Under the pieces are notes generated by a model. That model did not search any database. It worked only from the letters and a program-made list of their open reading frames with translations, and was not told where the DNA came from. This document shows positions 28,994 through 38,932 of a stretch of 64,000 nucleotides of DNA, piece by piece. Both the position numbers and the translations under genes were made by a program. The stretch is from NCBI RefSeq assembly GCF_003591655.1, contig NZ_QVRA01000011.1:1-64000 (forward strand), read 5' to 3'. Numbering within the stretch: position 1 is the first letter of the stretch; the number at the start of each line of letters is the position of its first letter. Source of the DNA: Sphingobium terrigena (GTDB lineage Bacteria > Pseudomonadota > Alphaproteobacteria > Sphingomonadales > Sphingomonadaceae).

Positions 28994-29815
28994 TTATTTT
29001 GACAGGACCTGCCACTTCTGGATCACCAGACAAAGCGCAGGCGGCCATCGCTCGGCCTGTCGATCAGCGGATGGCCTAATGCGTTGAAAATCGGGCAAAT
29101 ATGGGGGATATGATGTAACGGACCGCGGTGGACGGGCGGCGCCGGGCACAAGCAGGGCGATCCCCGTCTGCGCCTGCTCAACGATGTTGCGAAAACTGTC
29201 GACACGGCGGTTGCCGGGCCGATCGGCAAACCATAGCCGGTCGCCGTCGAGCATGGCCATGCAACCGGCGGGGTCGCCCTTCGGACTGAGATCCGCTTGG
29301 CCGCCCGCGCTAACCGTGGCCAGCGCCAGAAACCGGCTCGCTGCTACAAAGGCGGCAAGGTCCGTCGGTACGTCGCCGGGCTGCGCCACCCACAGATCCG
29401 AGCGGATGACGGCCTTCGCGCAATGGCCGTAGCATTCCTCCACGACGACATGCAGATGGTCGGAATCCACCGCCTCCACCCGGCTATTAATGCGCAATGC
29501 CTCCCGGATACCGGGGATCAGGAACAGCGATCCGAACGACGCACCGACCGCCAGGGGCTCGGCATTGTCCAGCGATGCCAGCGGGATGCGCAACCGCCGG
29601 GCGTCGCCCGATACAAAGCCCGGTGCACCACCGCCGATGGTCGCGATGACGCCGGCCTTAGCGGCGCGCAGATCGGAACCCAGACCGACGAACGCCAGTG
29701 GCGATTGGGCGAGCCATTGCAACGCGCCCTCGTCCAGATGGTCGATGACCTTGAGATGCATGGCGGGCGGCGTGCAGCCCGTCACTGCCTCGAGCATGGC
29801 TACGCTGTCGATCAT
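28994..29815 (-). CDS. PNPOx-like FMN-binding split-barrel protein, two modules
   Basis: About 273 residues related to the pyridoxamine-5'-phosphate-oxidase superfamily. The second module (about 145-230) has the familiar FLALATVSAGGQADLSPKG and LWFADRPGNRRVDSFRNIVE motifs. The first module (about 35-135) retains FLIPGIREALRINSRVE and YGHCAKAVIRSDLW, so the protein looks like a tandem duplication of one fold. The C-terminal 40 residues are poorly conserved and the protein ends abruptly, so it may be truncated. It follows the PepSY gene by 22 bases, probably in one operon with the TonB receptor. Substrate unknown. Confidence 0.6.
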   Translation of the reverse strand: MIDSVAMLEAVTGCTPPAMHLKVIDHLDEGALQWLAQSPLAFVGLGSDLRAAKAGVIATIGGGAPGFVSGDARRLRIPLASLDNAEPLAVGASFGSLFLIPGIREALRINSRVEAVDSDHLHVVVEECYGHCAKAVIRSDLWVAQPGDVPTDLAAFVAASRFLALATVSAGGQADLSPKGDPAGCMAMLDGDRLWFADRPGNRRVDSFRNIVEQAQTGIALLVPGAARPPRSVTSYPPYLPDFQRIRPSADRQAERWPPALCLVIQKWQVLSK

Positions 29816-29837
29816 GTCGGTGCCGGCACGTCCGTGG

Positions 29838-31343
29838 TCATCGCGAGCGGGCTGGCACCGGCGGCACGACAGCACCGCGCGCTAGCCACAACAGCACGCC
29901 GCCGCACGCCATCAGCCCGACATCGACCGACCAGATGACCGGATCGGTGGGCCAGAAGCGCAGCACATGGGCCGGCGCCGTGGCGATCAGCAGCACGCCA
30001 GCAGCACGCTTGAGCCATAGCGACAAGGCCGTCGCCTCTACCCGCAGGGCGGAGAAGAGGATGATCAGCGTCACGGCCGCCCATATCATGATCAGCGCCT
30101 GCTTACTGACGCCGCCAAGCGCCGCCGCCGTTGCGAGCGCCGTGGCGGCAAGGGCGACCGGCTGGCTCCAGACGGTTGCGGCCCATAGCCGTTCAAGGCC
30201 AGGCGCTGGATTGCGCTTGTCGCCTCGCCGGGCGAGCCAGATAGTGACGCCGCCTGCCGCCAGATAGGTGAGACCAAGGCCTAGCAGCGCATAGGCGATC
30301 TTGACCGCAGCGCCGCCGAACCAGCCAAAATGCAGCTTGCCGATTGATCCCAATATGCGTTCACCGAGGTTATTCTCCGACGACCGGGCGTGGTGATACA
30401 GCTTGCCCGTGCGATCGAAGGCATAGGCGTCGTAGTTGGAAAGGCGCGTGTCCTCCCGCTGAACGTTGAACATCGCCGCTCCGCCCATTTCGGCGGGATG
30501 CTCCAGCAGGATGAGGTCGGTGCGACCGCCCGGCGCCGCGCGATCGACGGCCGGGAACATCGGGCGCAGGTCGATGATCGGCGCAGGGCGCGGATCGTCC
30601 TTGGGCGCCTGTGGGATGAACAGGGCATAGACTTTGGCTGTGTCCCCCTGAAACAGCGCCATGCCCAACACGCCGACGATGATGGTGGTGAGGCCCAGCA
30701 GCGCGCCCGTCAGCGATACGATGACATGGAAAGGCAGCGCCCAAATGCCGATGCGGTTGTGCAGGTCCGCCTCTTGTAACCGGCGCGAACCGCCCAGTCG
30801 CAGGTGGAAGGCGTCGCGGAAGATGCGGGGATGGGCGAGCAGCCCGGAAATGAGCGAGGACAACAGTGCAACGCCGGTCAGGCCGACGATGAAGATGCCC
30901 CAGCTGCCCGGGATGTGCAGGTTGATGTGCAGCCGTGTCAGGAATTCGCTGAACGGCGCATCGCCGGGCGCAACCAGATTGCCGGCGGCGTCGAATATCC
31001 AGCCATGCTGCACATGGTCCTTCTCGACGCTGATGCTGGCCTGCGGCAGATCGGGCGTGGGCAGATTGATATAGGCATGTTCCGCGCCGCCGCTGACCCG
31101 CGCAATCGCCGCCTCCAGCGCGTGCTGGACGGCATCGGGCGATATGCTGGTCAGGCGCGGCGCGCCGGCCGTTTCCCAGCGCTGAAATTCATGAGCGAAC
31201 ACGGCGATGCTGCCGGTCAGGCAGACCAGATAGATGATCGCGGCGAAGGCGAGGCCAAGCGAACTATGCCCCTTCAGCACCGCGCGTACGAAGTCGGCGG
31301 GCACGCGGGACAGGAGCGGCTTGCGTCTGGCAGTCGTGGTCAC
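29838..31343 (-). CDS. PepSY-associated transmembrane protein
   Basis: A 501-residue inner-membrane protein of the PepSY_TM family. The first helix is at about 25-47 (LAFAAIIYLVCLTGSIAVFA), followed by a periplasmic PepSY-type region, HINLHIPGSWG, further helices and WLARRGDKRNP near the end. Members are typically found with TonB receptors and are thought to take part in ferric-siderophore reduction or iron release. The GTG start at 31343 overlaps the upstream stop (GTGA), indicating coupling. The conserved histidines in the membrane segments fit a heme or metal-related role. Confidence 0.85.
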   Translation of the reverse strand: MTTTARRKPLLSRVPADFVRAVLKGHSSLGLAFAAIIYLVCLTGSIAVFAHEFQRWETAGAPRLTSISPDAVQHALEAAIARVSGGAEHAYINLPTPDLPQASISVEKDHVQHGWIFDAAGNLVAPGDAPFSEFLTRLHINLHIPGSWGIFIVGLTGVALLSSLISGLLAHPRIFRDAFHLRLGGSRRLQEADLHNRIGIWALPFHVIVSLTGALLGLTTIIVGVLGMALFQGDTAKVYALFIPQAPKDDPRPAPIIDLRPMFPAVDRAAPGGRTDLILLEHPAEMGGAAMFNVQREDTRLSNYDAYAFDRTGKLYHHARSSENNLGERILGSIGKLHFGWFGGAAVKIAYALLGLGLTYLAAGGVTIWLARRGDKRNPAPGLERLWAATVWSQPVALAATALATAAALGGVSKQALIMIWAAVTLIILFSALRVEATALSLWLKRAAGVLLIATAPAHVLRFWPTDPVIWSVDVGLMACGGVLLWLARGAVVPPVPARSR

Positions 31344-31927
31344 GCGAACCCCTTCAATATGGCCAGGCCGAAGCCAGTGAGCGCGGTGCCGACCAGAACC
31401 GCCGTCGCGCGAAGGATACGATTGTCTGCCAAGGTCCAGGCCATGGCGCCGCCCCAGGCGACTGGCACGATCAACGCGCCGATCAGCAGCCGCGTCTGCG
31501 CCTCGCCGGGCACCCAGACGGCATAGCATATGCCCACCGCCATGGCCGCGATCATGCCGATCGGGCCGGCCAGCAGCCAGCGCAATATGTTGCGCCAGCG
31601 GGTCGTCGGCCTGTCCGATGGTTCGGGCGCTAGGCTGTCCGATGCGCGCCCGGCGCGATCTGACCTCCGGGCCTTGGCCGGACGGACCGTCGCTCCACTC
31701 GCAACCACCGCCAGCGCGGCTACCGACATCATGGCCAGCGCTATGAACGGCCCGCGCATGTCGCCCAGCAGGACTGCCGGCCAGACCAGTGTCACGACGA
31801 TAGCCACCCAGCCGAGCGCCCGGTAGCCCGCGCCCTTTTCAGCCGGAGATCGCCACGCCCGGCGCAGCGCCCAGGCGCCCAGTGCTCCACCGGCCAGCAT
31901 GGGGAGACAGGCGGCGAGCGTCATCAT
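31340..31927 (-). CDS. iron-uptake-associated small membrane protein (DUF3325/DUF3649-like)
   Basis: A 195-residue protein with about six membrane helices in two blocks joined by a polar linker (about 85-112). The first half (MTLAACLPMLAGGALGAWAL) resembles DUF3325. The second (WLLAGPIGMIAAMAVGICYA) resembles DUF3649. These two small families usually occur as separate genes between TonB receptors and PepSY proteins, so this may be a natural fusion. It sits exactly in that position, overlapping the receptor stop and the PepSY start. The family assignment is from memory and moderate. Confidence 0.6.
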   Translation of the reverse strand: MMTLAACLPMLAGGALGAWALRRAWRSPAEKGAGYRALGWVAIVVTLVWPAVLLGDMRGPFIALAMMSVAALAVVASGATVRPAKARRSDRAGRASDSLAPEPSDRPTTRWRNILRWLLAGPIGMIAAMAVGICYAVWVPGEAQTRLLIGALIVPVAWGGAMAWTLADNRILRATAVLVGTALTGFGLAILKGFA

Positions 31928-34227
31928 TACCAGTTCGTCTCCAGAGATACGCCCAGCACGCGGGGATTACCCAGCACGCCGCGACCCAGCCCTTCGACGG
32001 TATATTGGAAATATTCTTCGTCGAAGAGGTTGGAGGCAAAGGCCGAAACCGTCCAGTGCTCTGCCTCATAGGCGATGCGTGCGTTCACCAGCGTGCGGGC
32101 GCTCAGCCGCGTTTCCGACTGCGGGATGCTGATTTCGGAGAATAGTGCGCTGCGATGGCTCGCGTTGACATTCAGGCTGACATGCTCGACCGGGCGCGCA
32201 TTGATGCCTGCCGACAAGGTCCAGTGCGGCGCATGGGCAAATTCCAGCCCGGCATAGTCGGTCACGCTGCCCATCGTCGTCGAAAATTCGTCGAACTTGG
32301 TCTTGGTATAGCCGACGGAGGCATACCAGTCGAAGGCCGGACTGACGCGATGCGCCGTTTCCACCTCGAAGCCATAGAGATGCGACTTGCCGGCATTGAT
32401 GACATTGGTGTCATAGACGTTGAGGCCGAAATTGGCCGACACCTGCTGATCCTTCCAGTCGACATAGAAGGCGTTGGCATTGAGCGTCAGGGCATCGTCC
32501 AGCCACGCAGAGCGGAAGGAAAGTTCGTAATTCCACGTGAATTCGGGATTATAGGCGAAGGTTGCCGACCGGGCCAAGTTGCTGCTCGATCCGCCCGAGC
32601 GATAACCACGCTGCGCGGTGAAGGCGGTCTTGATGTCCGGCGTCCATGCCATCTCGATCCCGGCCTTGGGCAGGAAAGCATTGAAGGTGCGGTTGATCGC
32701 AACAGCGCCGCCGGTCGCGTCGGACACGATCCCCTCAACCCCCGCATTGATGCCCATGACCGCAAACCAGAGAGGCGAGCCTGCCGGACCAAAGGCCAGC
32801 GGGTCAGGATAGGTGCCGGCAAAGGTCGTCTGCTGCGCCACGGCAATACTGTTGGTTTCACGATCGTAGCGGAAGCCGCCGAGCAACGAAAGCCGGTCGG
32901 TCAGCTTGAACCGGGCGTCACCGAACAGGGCGTAGGTTCGAACTTTGCCCGCGCCCTGCGACGCGAAATCGACGGGGATCTGGGGCAGGGCCGCGCCGTA
33001 GAGGCCGGCGACATATTGCGCGGTCGCCGCATCAAGGCCATTCGACTGGAGCAGCGCGGCGATCGTGCCGATCGGGGTCGGAACACCAGTCTCGCTGGTC
33101 GTATTGATGCTGTTCCTGCGGCTGTAATAGAAGGCGCCGAGCAGACCGCTCAGCCTTTCCCCCTCATAATTCAGCCGCAGTTCCTGGGAGAAGGTCTTGT
33201 AACGGTTGCGCTGGACATATTGCCCGCTGTCCGCCGCTGTCAGGTCATTGTCGTAATTGTTGATCTCGGCCACATCATTATAGGCTGTGATCGCCGTCAG
33301 GTTGAGGCCGCCGCCGAAATCATAACGCAGGTCGAGCGTGCCGATATCTGTATTGGAATCGCTGTCATTGCGGACATTGGAAAAATTGCGCCGATGGTCG
33401 AAGAAGTCAGGCGTGGTCGTATCGACATAGCTGAAGCTGTAACCGCCATAACGGTCATAATGCGTGTAGCCGGCGCGCGCTTCGAATCCCGGCAGATCGC
33501 TGGGCGTCCAGAGCAGCTTGGCGCGGACATTGGTGGAATCCAGCGGATTTTCATGCGCGCGGCGCGTCGGGTTCCAGGTGAAACCGTCCGCGTCACGCTT
33601 TTCGGCCGAAACGCGGAACGCAAGTTCGCCCGGAACGATCGGTCCACCGGCGGCCACGGCGAACTGCCGGTCGTCGCCGCTGCTATATTGAGAGCGGGCG
33701 CGCAGCGACCAGTTCATCGTCGGCTCGGTCGTGCGCAGGATGACCGCCCCTGCCAGCGCATTCAACCCTTGCAGCGTGGATTGAGGCCCGCGCAAAATCT
33801 CGACCTGCTCTACATCCCACATATCCGTGGGTGCCGCCTGGACGATGGCCGATGGTAGAGCAGCCCCATCGACGAAGATGGTGGCGAGCGCGGCTCCTTC
33901 GCCGCCTGTGATGCCACGGTTTGCGATGCCACGGATGGTAAAGCCGGAGACCCCATAGGTTTCGGTGACGTTGGCGGTCCGCTGGAACACATCCTGAATA
34001 GTGATGAGGTTTTCCTGCTCCATACGCTTTGGCGTCGTCACCGCGACGCTCGTCAACGTATCCTGAAGCGAGCGATTGGCCTTTTCACCGGTGACGATGA
34101 TGGTGTCGGCATTCCCGTCGGCCTCGCCAGCAGGAGCCTGAGCGAAGGCCGGACTTGCGGCATGAATTGCAAACAGGCTGCAGGCAGCCAGATATAGAGC
34201 GCGCACGATGTTTCCCCCAATTTGCAT
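31927..34227 (-). CDS. TonB-dependent receptor (probable siderophore/iron type)
   Basis: A 766-residue outer-membrane receptor: signal peptide (about 1-29), a TonB box-like start (ADTIIVTGEKANRSLQD), a plug domain (FTIRGIANRGITGGE, VEILRGPQSTLQGLNALAG) and a 22-strand-type barrel ending in a terminal aromatic (LGVSLETNW). It is the first gene of a four-gene minus-strand operon with the DUF3325/3649-like, PepSY and PNPOx-like genes, which suggests ferric-siderophore uptake. A short dyad that could be a Fur-like operator lies just upstream. Confidence 0.92.
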   Translation of the reverse strand: MQIGGNIVRALYLAACSLFAIHAASPAFAQAPAGEADGNADTIIVTGEKANRSLQDTLTSVAVTTPKRMEQENLITIQDVFQRTANVTETYGVSGFTIRGIANRGITGGEGAALATIFVDGAALPSAIVQAAPTDMWDVEQVEILRGPQSTLQGLNALAGAVILRTTEPTMNWSLRARSQYSSGDDRQFAVAAGGPIVPGELAFRVSAEKRDADGFTWNPTRRAHENPLDSTNVRAKLLWTPSDLPGFEARAGYTHYDRYGGYSFSYVDTTTPDFFDHRRNFSNVRNDSDSNTDIGTLDLRYDFGGGLNLTAITAYNDVAEINNYDNDLTAADSGQYVQRNRYKTFSQELRLNYEGERLSGLLGAFYYSRRNSINTTSETGVPTPIGTIAALLQSNGLDAATAQYVAGLYGAALPQIPVDFASQGAGKVRTYALFGDARFKLTDRLSLLGGFRYDRETNSIAVAQQTTFAGTYPDPLAFGPAGSPLWFAVMGINAGVEGIVSDATGGAVAINRTFNAFLPKAGIEMAWTPDIKTAFTAQRGYRSGGSSSNLARSATFAYNPEFTWNYELSFRSAWLDDALTLNANAFYVDWKDQQVSANFGLNVYDTNVINAGKSHLYGFEVETAHRVSPAFDWYASVGYTKTKFDEFSTTMGSVTDYAGLEFAHAPHWTLSAGINARPVEHVSLNVNASHRSALFSEISIPQSETRLSARTLVNARIAYEAEHWTVSAFASNLFDEEYFQYTVEGLGRGVLGNPRVLGVSLETNW

Positions 34228-34245
34228 GATCGTTAAAAGGGATAG

Positions 34246-34260
34246 TATTGCGAGTCAATA
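34246..34260 (-). promoter_or_regulatory. candidate Fur-like operator
   Basis: TATTG and CAATA form an inverted repeat with a five-base centre, inside an AT-rich stretch 19 bases before the receptor start. Location and symmetry fit an iron-responsive operator for the receptor-PepSY operon, but the match to a known Fur or Irr consensus is loose. Confidence 0.35.
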
Positions 34261-34325
34261 TCAATTAGGATGTTGCATCTGGTGTGCTGTCGGCTAGGCT
34301 TGCGGCTCCCTCTCCGGAGATTTAC

Positions 34326-35084
34326 ATGCGCCGCTTTGCCATTTTTCTCCCCATCTTCTGGCCGTGCGCCGCAATCGCGCAATCGGGCGAGGAACAGCGC
34401 CCCCGGATCGTCGTGAATAGTGCTGCGACGGTCCCGAGCCCGCCCGACCGTGCCGTCGTTAGCTTCTCCGTTCATGGCGAAGGCGCGACCAGCGACGAGG
34501 CCGTGCGCGACATGGTGGCGAAACGGGACGCGATCGAGAAGGGACTGGCAGGCGTCTCTGCCCGACCCGATATACGTGCCGCTCAAGTCGGTATTGCCGA
34601 GGTGCGCGGGCGTGACTGCAATCGCAACACCTACGGCAATCCGCGCCTGTCGACCGGCGAATGCGCGATCATCGGCTATACCGCCGATCTTCAGGTGGAG
34701 TTCCGCACCGCGGCTGTGAACGAGGCCGGCACAATGGTGTCGCTTGCTGGCCGTCTCGGTGCGACCAACCCCCGCATCGACCGCTACTTCCTCGCCGAGG
34801 ACAAGGAGATACGGCGGCGCGGGATCGCGGAGGCGGTGGCCGAAGCAAGACTTCAGGCTGAAGCCATCGCGCGCGCCTCCGGTGTCAGGCTCGGCGGCGT
34901 CCTAAACGTGTCCAACCTCAGCTTCAACGGCCCAGGCCCGTATGACGAGATCGTCGTCGCGGCAGCGCGGGTCAACTCGCCGCCACCGCCTCCACCCCCA
35001 CCGCCGCCGGTTGCGATCGGACTGAAGCCCCGCGCGATCGAAACGCAAGTCCGCGTGCAGGTGATCTACGCAATTCAACCCTGA
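34326..35084 (+). CDS. SIMPL-domain (DUF541) periplasmic protein
   Basis: About 252 residues with a signal peptide (about 1-19) and a SIMPL/DUF541 domain (PDRAVVSFSVHGEGATSDEA, later LQAEAIARASGVRLGGVLN). A run of ten consecutive prolines follows at about residue 219. GGAG lies six bases before the ATG. Such proteins form oligomeric periplasmic or outer-membrane assemblies of unclear function. It is divergent from the TonB receptor. Confidence 0.88.
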   Translation: MRRFAIFLPIFWPCAAIAQSGEEQRPRIVVNSAATVPSPPDRAVVSFSVHGEGATSDEAVRDMVAKRDAIEKGLAGVSARPDIRAAQVGIAEVRGRDCNRNTYGNPRLSTGECAIIGYTADLQVEFRTAAVNEAGTMVSLAGRLGATNPRIDRYFLAEDKEIRRRGIAEAVAEARLQAEAIARASGVRLGGVLNVSNLSFNGPGPYDEIVVAAARVNSPPPPPPPPPPVAIGLKPRAIETQVRVQVIYAIQP

Positions 35085-35309
35085 TTATCAGGTGGCGTCG
35101 TCCCGGTCAGTGGGATCGAGGGGTGCAACGTCCGTGTCGGGCGCCACGGCCGGCCATCGCAACAGCGCCCTAGGCTCTAACCGGCCAACCGGAAGCTAAA
35201 GCGTCCGGTCTGAAACGTTTTCACGAGAGCGTTCAGTCTGCCGTCGACCAACTTACGTCATTGCGACGCGGGTGCGCGAACGACAGGTTATGTTAGCGGA
35301 CATTCGCCG

Positions 35310-35463
35310 CTATTGAGATGGCGGTACCAAAGACTCGTGAGCAAGGACGATTCGCCAACCTTCAGCTCGCTTCCGCCATACCGATGTGATGACCAGTTTA
35401 AGGCGATCGACGCCATACGACGCTCGGACTGAACGCGTAGTCATGTTGGCATGAAACGCTCGC
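35310..35463 (-). pseudogene. SnoaL/NTF2-like protein fragment
   Basis: The C-terminal end of an NTF2-fold protein (DUF4440-like) is recognisable as KLVITSVWRKRAEGWRIVLA, followed by HESLV and a stop. The N-terminal two thirds is missing; upstream the sequence turns into the antitoxin remnant on the other strand. A deletion remnant, not functional. Confidence 0.5.
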
Positions 35464-36003
35464 GGCGCCCTCGACAAAGCCCTCCAGCGTCTCGTCGCCA
35501 CCGGCACGCTCCGCAGGATCGACAGAGGCCTATATGACAAGCCAGATTTCAACAGCCTCACCAAGGCGCCGAATCCGGCTGATCACCGCCAAGTGGTCGA
35601 GGCGATCACCCGTCGCGATCAGATTCGCGTCCTGGTCGACGGCATGACTGCCGCCAACGACCTTGGTCTCACCAACGCGGTCCCCGCCAAGATCGTCGTC
35701 CACCCCGATTCCCGACTGAAACCGGTCCATCTCGGCAATCTCGAAATCAGCTTCCGGCCCACGGCCGTCAGCAAGCTCTTCTGGGCCGGTCGCCCGGCCA
35801 TGCGGATCGTCCAGGCACTCCACTGATTGCGCGACACTACGGCCGACGTCGAAGAGGCCCGCTCTATCCGCCATCGGCTCCTCTGGCGCGAGCCGGATGG
35901 CGTGCGGCTGCGCAAGGATCTGCATGACGGCATGTCGGCATTGCCGGCCTGGATGCAGGCCTATCTGAGAACCATCCTCACCGCCGAGCCCAAAGCCGCA
36001 TGA
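35461..36003 (+). pseudogene. AbiEi-like (DUF6088) antitoxin, truncated with internal stop
   Basis: In frame from 35461 the sequence reads ALDKALQRLVATGTLRRIDR, GLYDKPDFN and later AANDLGLTNAVPAKIVV, as in the AbiEi/DUF6088 antitoxin family. The N-terminal winged helix is cut off. A TGA at 35824-35826 interrupts the frame where a tryptophan would be expected, after which homologous sequence continues to 36003. It overlaps the start of the toxin gene as in intact operons. Confidence 0.7.
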
Positions 36004-36682
36004 ACCCAAATTATGATGCGATCCTGTCCGCGGATCAGAATATCCGCGCGGGTCTCTTTACCGCGACCGCGCAGCGTCTCGGCACAACGCCGCAGAATGC
36101 CAAGAAGGAATTCTGGTCTGCTGGACGCTCGATGCGCTCTTCAACGGACTCCCCGAAGGCCCGAGGCTGCTCTTCAAGGGCGGCACTTCGCTGTCGAAGG
36201 GATTTGGCCTCATCCGCCGGCTCTCCGAGGACATCGACGCAACGGTCTCCCGCGACGATCTCGGCGAAGCAGCGAGCGTCGAGGAGCTTCAGGCGTTAAG
36301 CCGCAAGAAGCGCGATGCCGCGCTCGATGCGATCAAGGTGGCCTGCGAAGCCGATATCAACGGGCCGCTTCTGGAGCAGCTGTCCTCGATCGCCGCAGCG
36401 ACCGCCCAGCGGACGGGACTGCCTGTCAACTGGCTCCGCATCACACCGCATGATGGCGACCGCCAGACGCTGCAGGTCCTCTATCCGACCGCCACACCTG
36501 CCGATGGCTATATCGACAACGCGGTGAAGATTGGGTCGGGTGCCAAATCCGCGCTCGCTCTCAACGCGGTCCATTCCATCCGAACCTACGTCCACGACGA
36601 CGCCCCAGACTTTGATCTGACCGTGCCGAACGTCACCATCGATCGACGTTCCGCTCGAGCGCATTGGCCGGATCGAACGTAG
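36000..36682 (+). pseudogene. AbiEii-like nucleotidyltransferase toxin, frameshifted and truncated
   Basis: From the ATG at 36000 the frame gives MNPNYDAILSADQNI and so on. It shifts near 36115 (one base missing around TGGTCTGC) into a frame with LLFKGGTSLSKGFGLIRRLS followed by EDID, the diagnostic nucleotidyltransferase motif of AbiEii toxins. Homology stops after about LTVPNVT and the C-terminus is lost. Together with the preceding remnant this is a dead type IV-like toxin-antitoxin/abortive-infection pair. Confidence 0.75.
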
Positions 36683-36917
36683 CCCATGGTTACCTGATGC
36701 GGTCGCCGAAAGTCTGCAGGCTGTGCTTTCATCCATCGTCCGTGAGAACGGATTCCCACTGCAATGCTGATCCTAAAGATCATGGCGACGCTGCTAAACG
36801 CAAGGACGTGGATTGGACAAACTGTCCCGAAAGGTCGTTGCCTGTCCTCCTTGGCTGTTCCCGGCTGATCAGGATGGTGCAAGAAGCCCGACTCCAAGAA
36901 TGAAAGTGGGGACGGGA

Positions 36918-37700
36918 ATGCTTATCAACGGCAAAGTTGCGGCGGTTGTGACTGGCGGAGCGTCCGGACTGGGCGCAGCAACGGCAAAAGCGCTGGCGGC
37001 AGCGGGCGCCAAAGTGGCGATCTTCGATATGAATGAGGCTGTTGGTTCAGCACTCGCCACTGAAATCGGCGGAACATTCTGCAAGGTCGACGTGACATCC
37101 GATGAACAGGTCGATGCTGCCTTTGCCAAGGCGCGCGATGCTTTTGGGCAGGAGCGTATCTTGGTAAACTGCGCCGGTATCGCCAACGGTATCAAGACCG
37201 TCTCGCGAAACAAAGTAGACGGAAGCGCCGTTCGATTCCCGATGAGCGATTTTGCAAAGGTCGTTCAGATCAATCTTCTGGGCACATTTCGGTGCATCGC
37301 CGCTTCGGCGCAGGGCATGATTGATCTCGATCCGCTTGAGGACGGGGAACGTGGCGCCATCGTCTGCACTGCGAGCGTCGCCGCGCAAGATGGGCAGATG
37401 GGGCAAGCCGCCTACTCCGCGTCAAAAGCTGGTGTCCTTGGCATGACGCTGCCGATCGCACGCGACTTGATGGGGGAGGGTATCCGGATCAATACGATCT
37501 TGCCGGGCCTGTTCCTGACGCCCATGATGCGGGGTCTGCCTGAAAATGTGCAGATCGCTCTTGGCGCATCGGTTCCGTTTCCTAAGCGCCTTGGCGCCCC
37601 GGAGGAATATGCCGCCCTTGCGCTGCACATGATCAGCAACGGCTATTTGAACGGCGAGTCCGTTCGGCTCGACGGCGCCATCCGCCTTTCTCCGCGATAA
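36918..37700 (+). CDS. SDR oxidoreductase, probable 3-hydroxyacyl-CoA dehydrogenase (HSD10-like)
   Basis: A 260-residue classical short-chain dehydrogenase: cofactor motif TGGASGLGAATAKALAAAG, LVNCAGI, catalytic serine in ASVAAQDGQ and YSASKAG for Tyr-Lys. The insert with GERGAIVCTASVAA and the C-terminal GESVRLDGAIRL match 3-hydroxyacyl-CoA dehydrogenase type II. The aspartate after the second strand (FDMNE) points to NAD(H). The ATG at 36918 (MLINGKVAAVVTGG) has GGGGAC upstream. It is first in a trio with thiolase and hydratase. Confidence 0.9.
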   Translation: MLINGKVAAVVTGGASGLGAATAKALAAAGAKVAIFDMNEAVGSALATEIGGTFCKVDVTSDEQVDAAFAKARDAFGQERILVNCAGIANGIKTVSRNKVDGSAVRFPMSDFAKVVQINLLGTFRCIAASAQGMIDLDPLEDGERGAIVCTASVAAQDGQMGQAAYSASKAGVLGMTLPIARDLMGEGIRINTILPGLFLTPMMRGLPENVQIALGASVPFPKRLGAPEEYAALALHMISNGYLNGESVRLDGAIRLSPR

Positions 37701-37712
37701 GCAGGTGATTTC

Positions 37713-38918
37713 ATGACAAATGCTTATATCTATGATGCTGTCCGCACGCCGCGCGGCAAGGGGCGGGCGGACGGATCGTTACACGAAATTACGGCGCTTT
37801 CGCTCGCTGCGCAGACGCTGCAGGCGATCCGGGACCGGAACGGGCTCGATACGGTACTGGTGGACGATGTCATTCTGGGCTGCGTGATGCCGGTAGGTGA
37901 GCAGGGCAGCGATATCGCCCGCATTGCGACATTGGTTGCAGGTTATGACGAGCAGGTGCCAGGCGTCCAGATCAACCGTTTCTGCGCTTCAGGGCTCGAG
38001 GCCTGCAACATGGCTGCGGCAAAGGTCGCATCTGGGGAAGCGCGCTTCGCGATCGGCGGCGGCGTGGAATCGATGTCGCGCGTGGCGCTCGCGGCGGACG
38101 GTGGCGCGATGATGGTCGATCCGACCTTTGCGTTCGATCACTATTATGCGCCGCAGGGAATAGGTGCCGACATGCTGGCAACGATCTACGGTTTTAGCCG
38201 GGACGATGTGGACGCATATGCGGTCGAGAGCCAGAGGCGCGCGGCCATGGCCTGGGCAGACGGGCGCTTCGTCCGATCCGTGGTTCCGGTGCTCGACCAG
38301 GCCGGCGTCGTTATTCTGGACCATGATGAACATATGCGGCCGCAGACCGATGCGCAGTCGCTTGGCAAGCTGAAACCGGCTTTCGCCAAAATGGGCGAGG
38401 CTGGCTACGATGCTGCCGCCCGGGCGCGTTACCCTCAAATGGGACCGATTACGCACGTACATCATGGTGGCAATTCGTCCGGAATCGTTGATGGCGCGTC
38501 GGCCGTTCTGATCGGATCGAAGGATGCGGGGGAAGCGGCAGGCCTGAAGCCTCGCGCCCGCATTCTGGGCACGGCCTCGATCGGATCGGAGCCCACGATC
38601 ATGCTGACCGGCCCGGAATTCGTGACCCGCAAATTGCTGGCCCGGCTGGGAATGAGCGTTAGCGACATCGATCTGTACGAACTCAACGAAGCCTTCGCCG
38701 CTGTTGTTCTGCGCTACCAACAGGCGCTGGAGATTGATCCCGACAAGCTCAACGTCAACGGCGGGGCGATTGCCATGGGGCATCCGCTGGGCGCCACCGG
38801 TGGCATGATACTGGGCACGGCGCTCGACGAACTGGAGCGCACGGGCAAGGAGTCGGCTCTCGTAAACCTGTGCGTGGGTGCGGGCATGGGTACGGCCATG
38901 GCGATCGCGCGAGTCTGA
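37713..38918 (+). CDS. acetyl-CoA acyltransferase (thiolase)
   Basis: A 401-residue thiolase. The acyl-accepting cysteine is residue 91 in [28 protein letters not shown] carries the active-site histidine, and [14 protein letters not shown] the second cysteine. It would cleave 3-oxoacyl-CoA to acetyl-CoA (or propionyl-CoA) and a shortened acyl-CoA. It starts 12 bases after the SDR, in the same operon. Confidence 0.95.
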   Translation: MTNAYIYDAVRTPRGKGRADGSLHEITALSLAAQTLQAIRDRNGLDTVLVDDVILGCVMPVGEQGSDIARIATLVAGYDEQVPGVQINRFCASGLEACNMAAAKVASGEARFAIGGGVESMSRVALAADGGAMMVDPTFAFDHYYAPQGIGADMLATIYGFSRDDVDAYAVESQRRAAMAWADGRFVRSVVPVLDQAGVVILDHDEHMRPQTDAQSLGKLKPAFAKMGEAGYDAAARARYPQMGPITHVHHGGNSSGIVDGASAVLIGSKDAGEAAGLKPRARILGTASIGSEPTIMLTGPEFVTRKLLARLGMSVSDIDLYELNEAFAAVVLRYQQALEIDPDKLNVNGGAIAMGHPLGATGGMILGTALDELERTGKESALVNLCVGAGMGTAMAIARV

Positions 38919-38932
38919 GGGGAGGCATTAGC

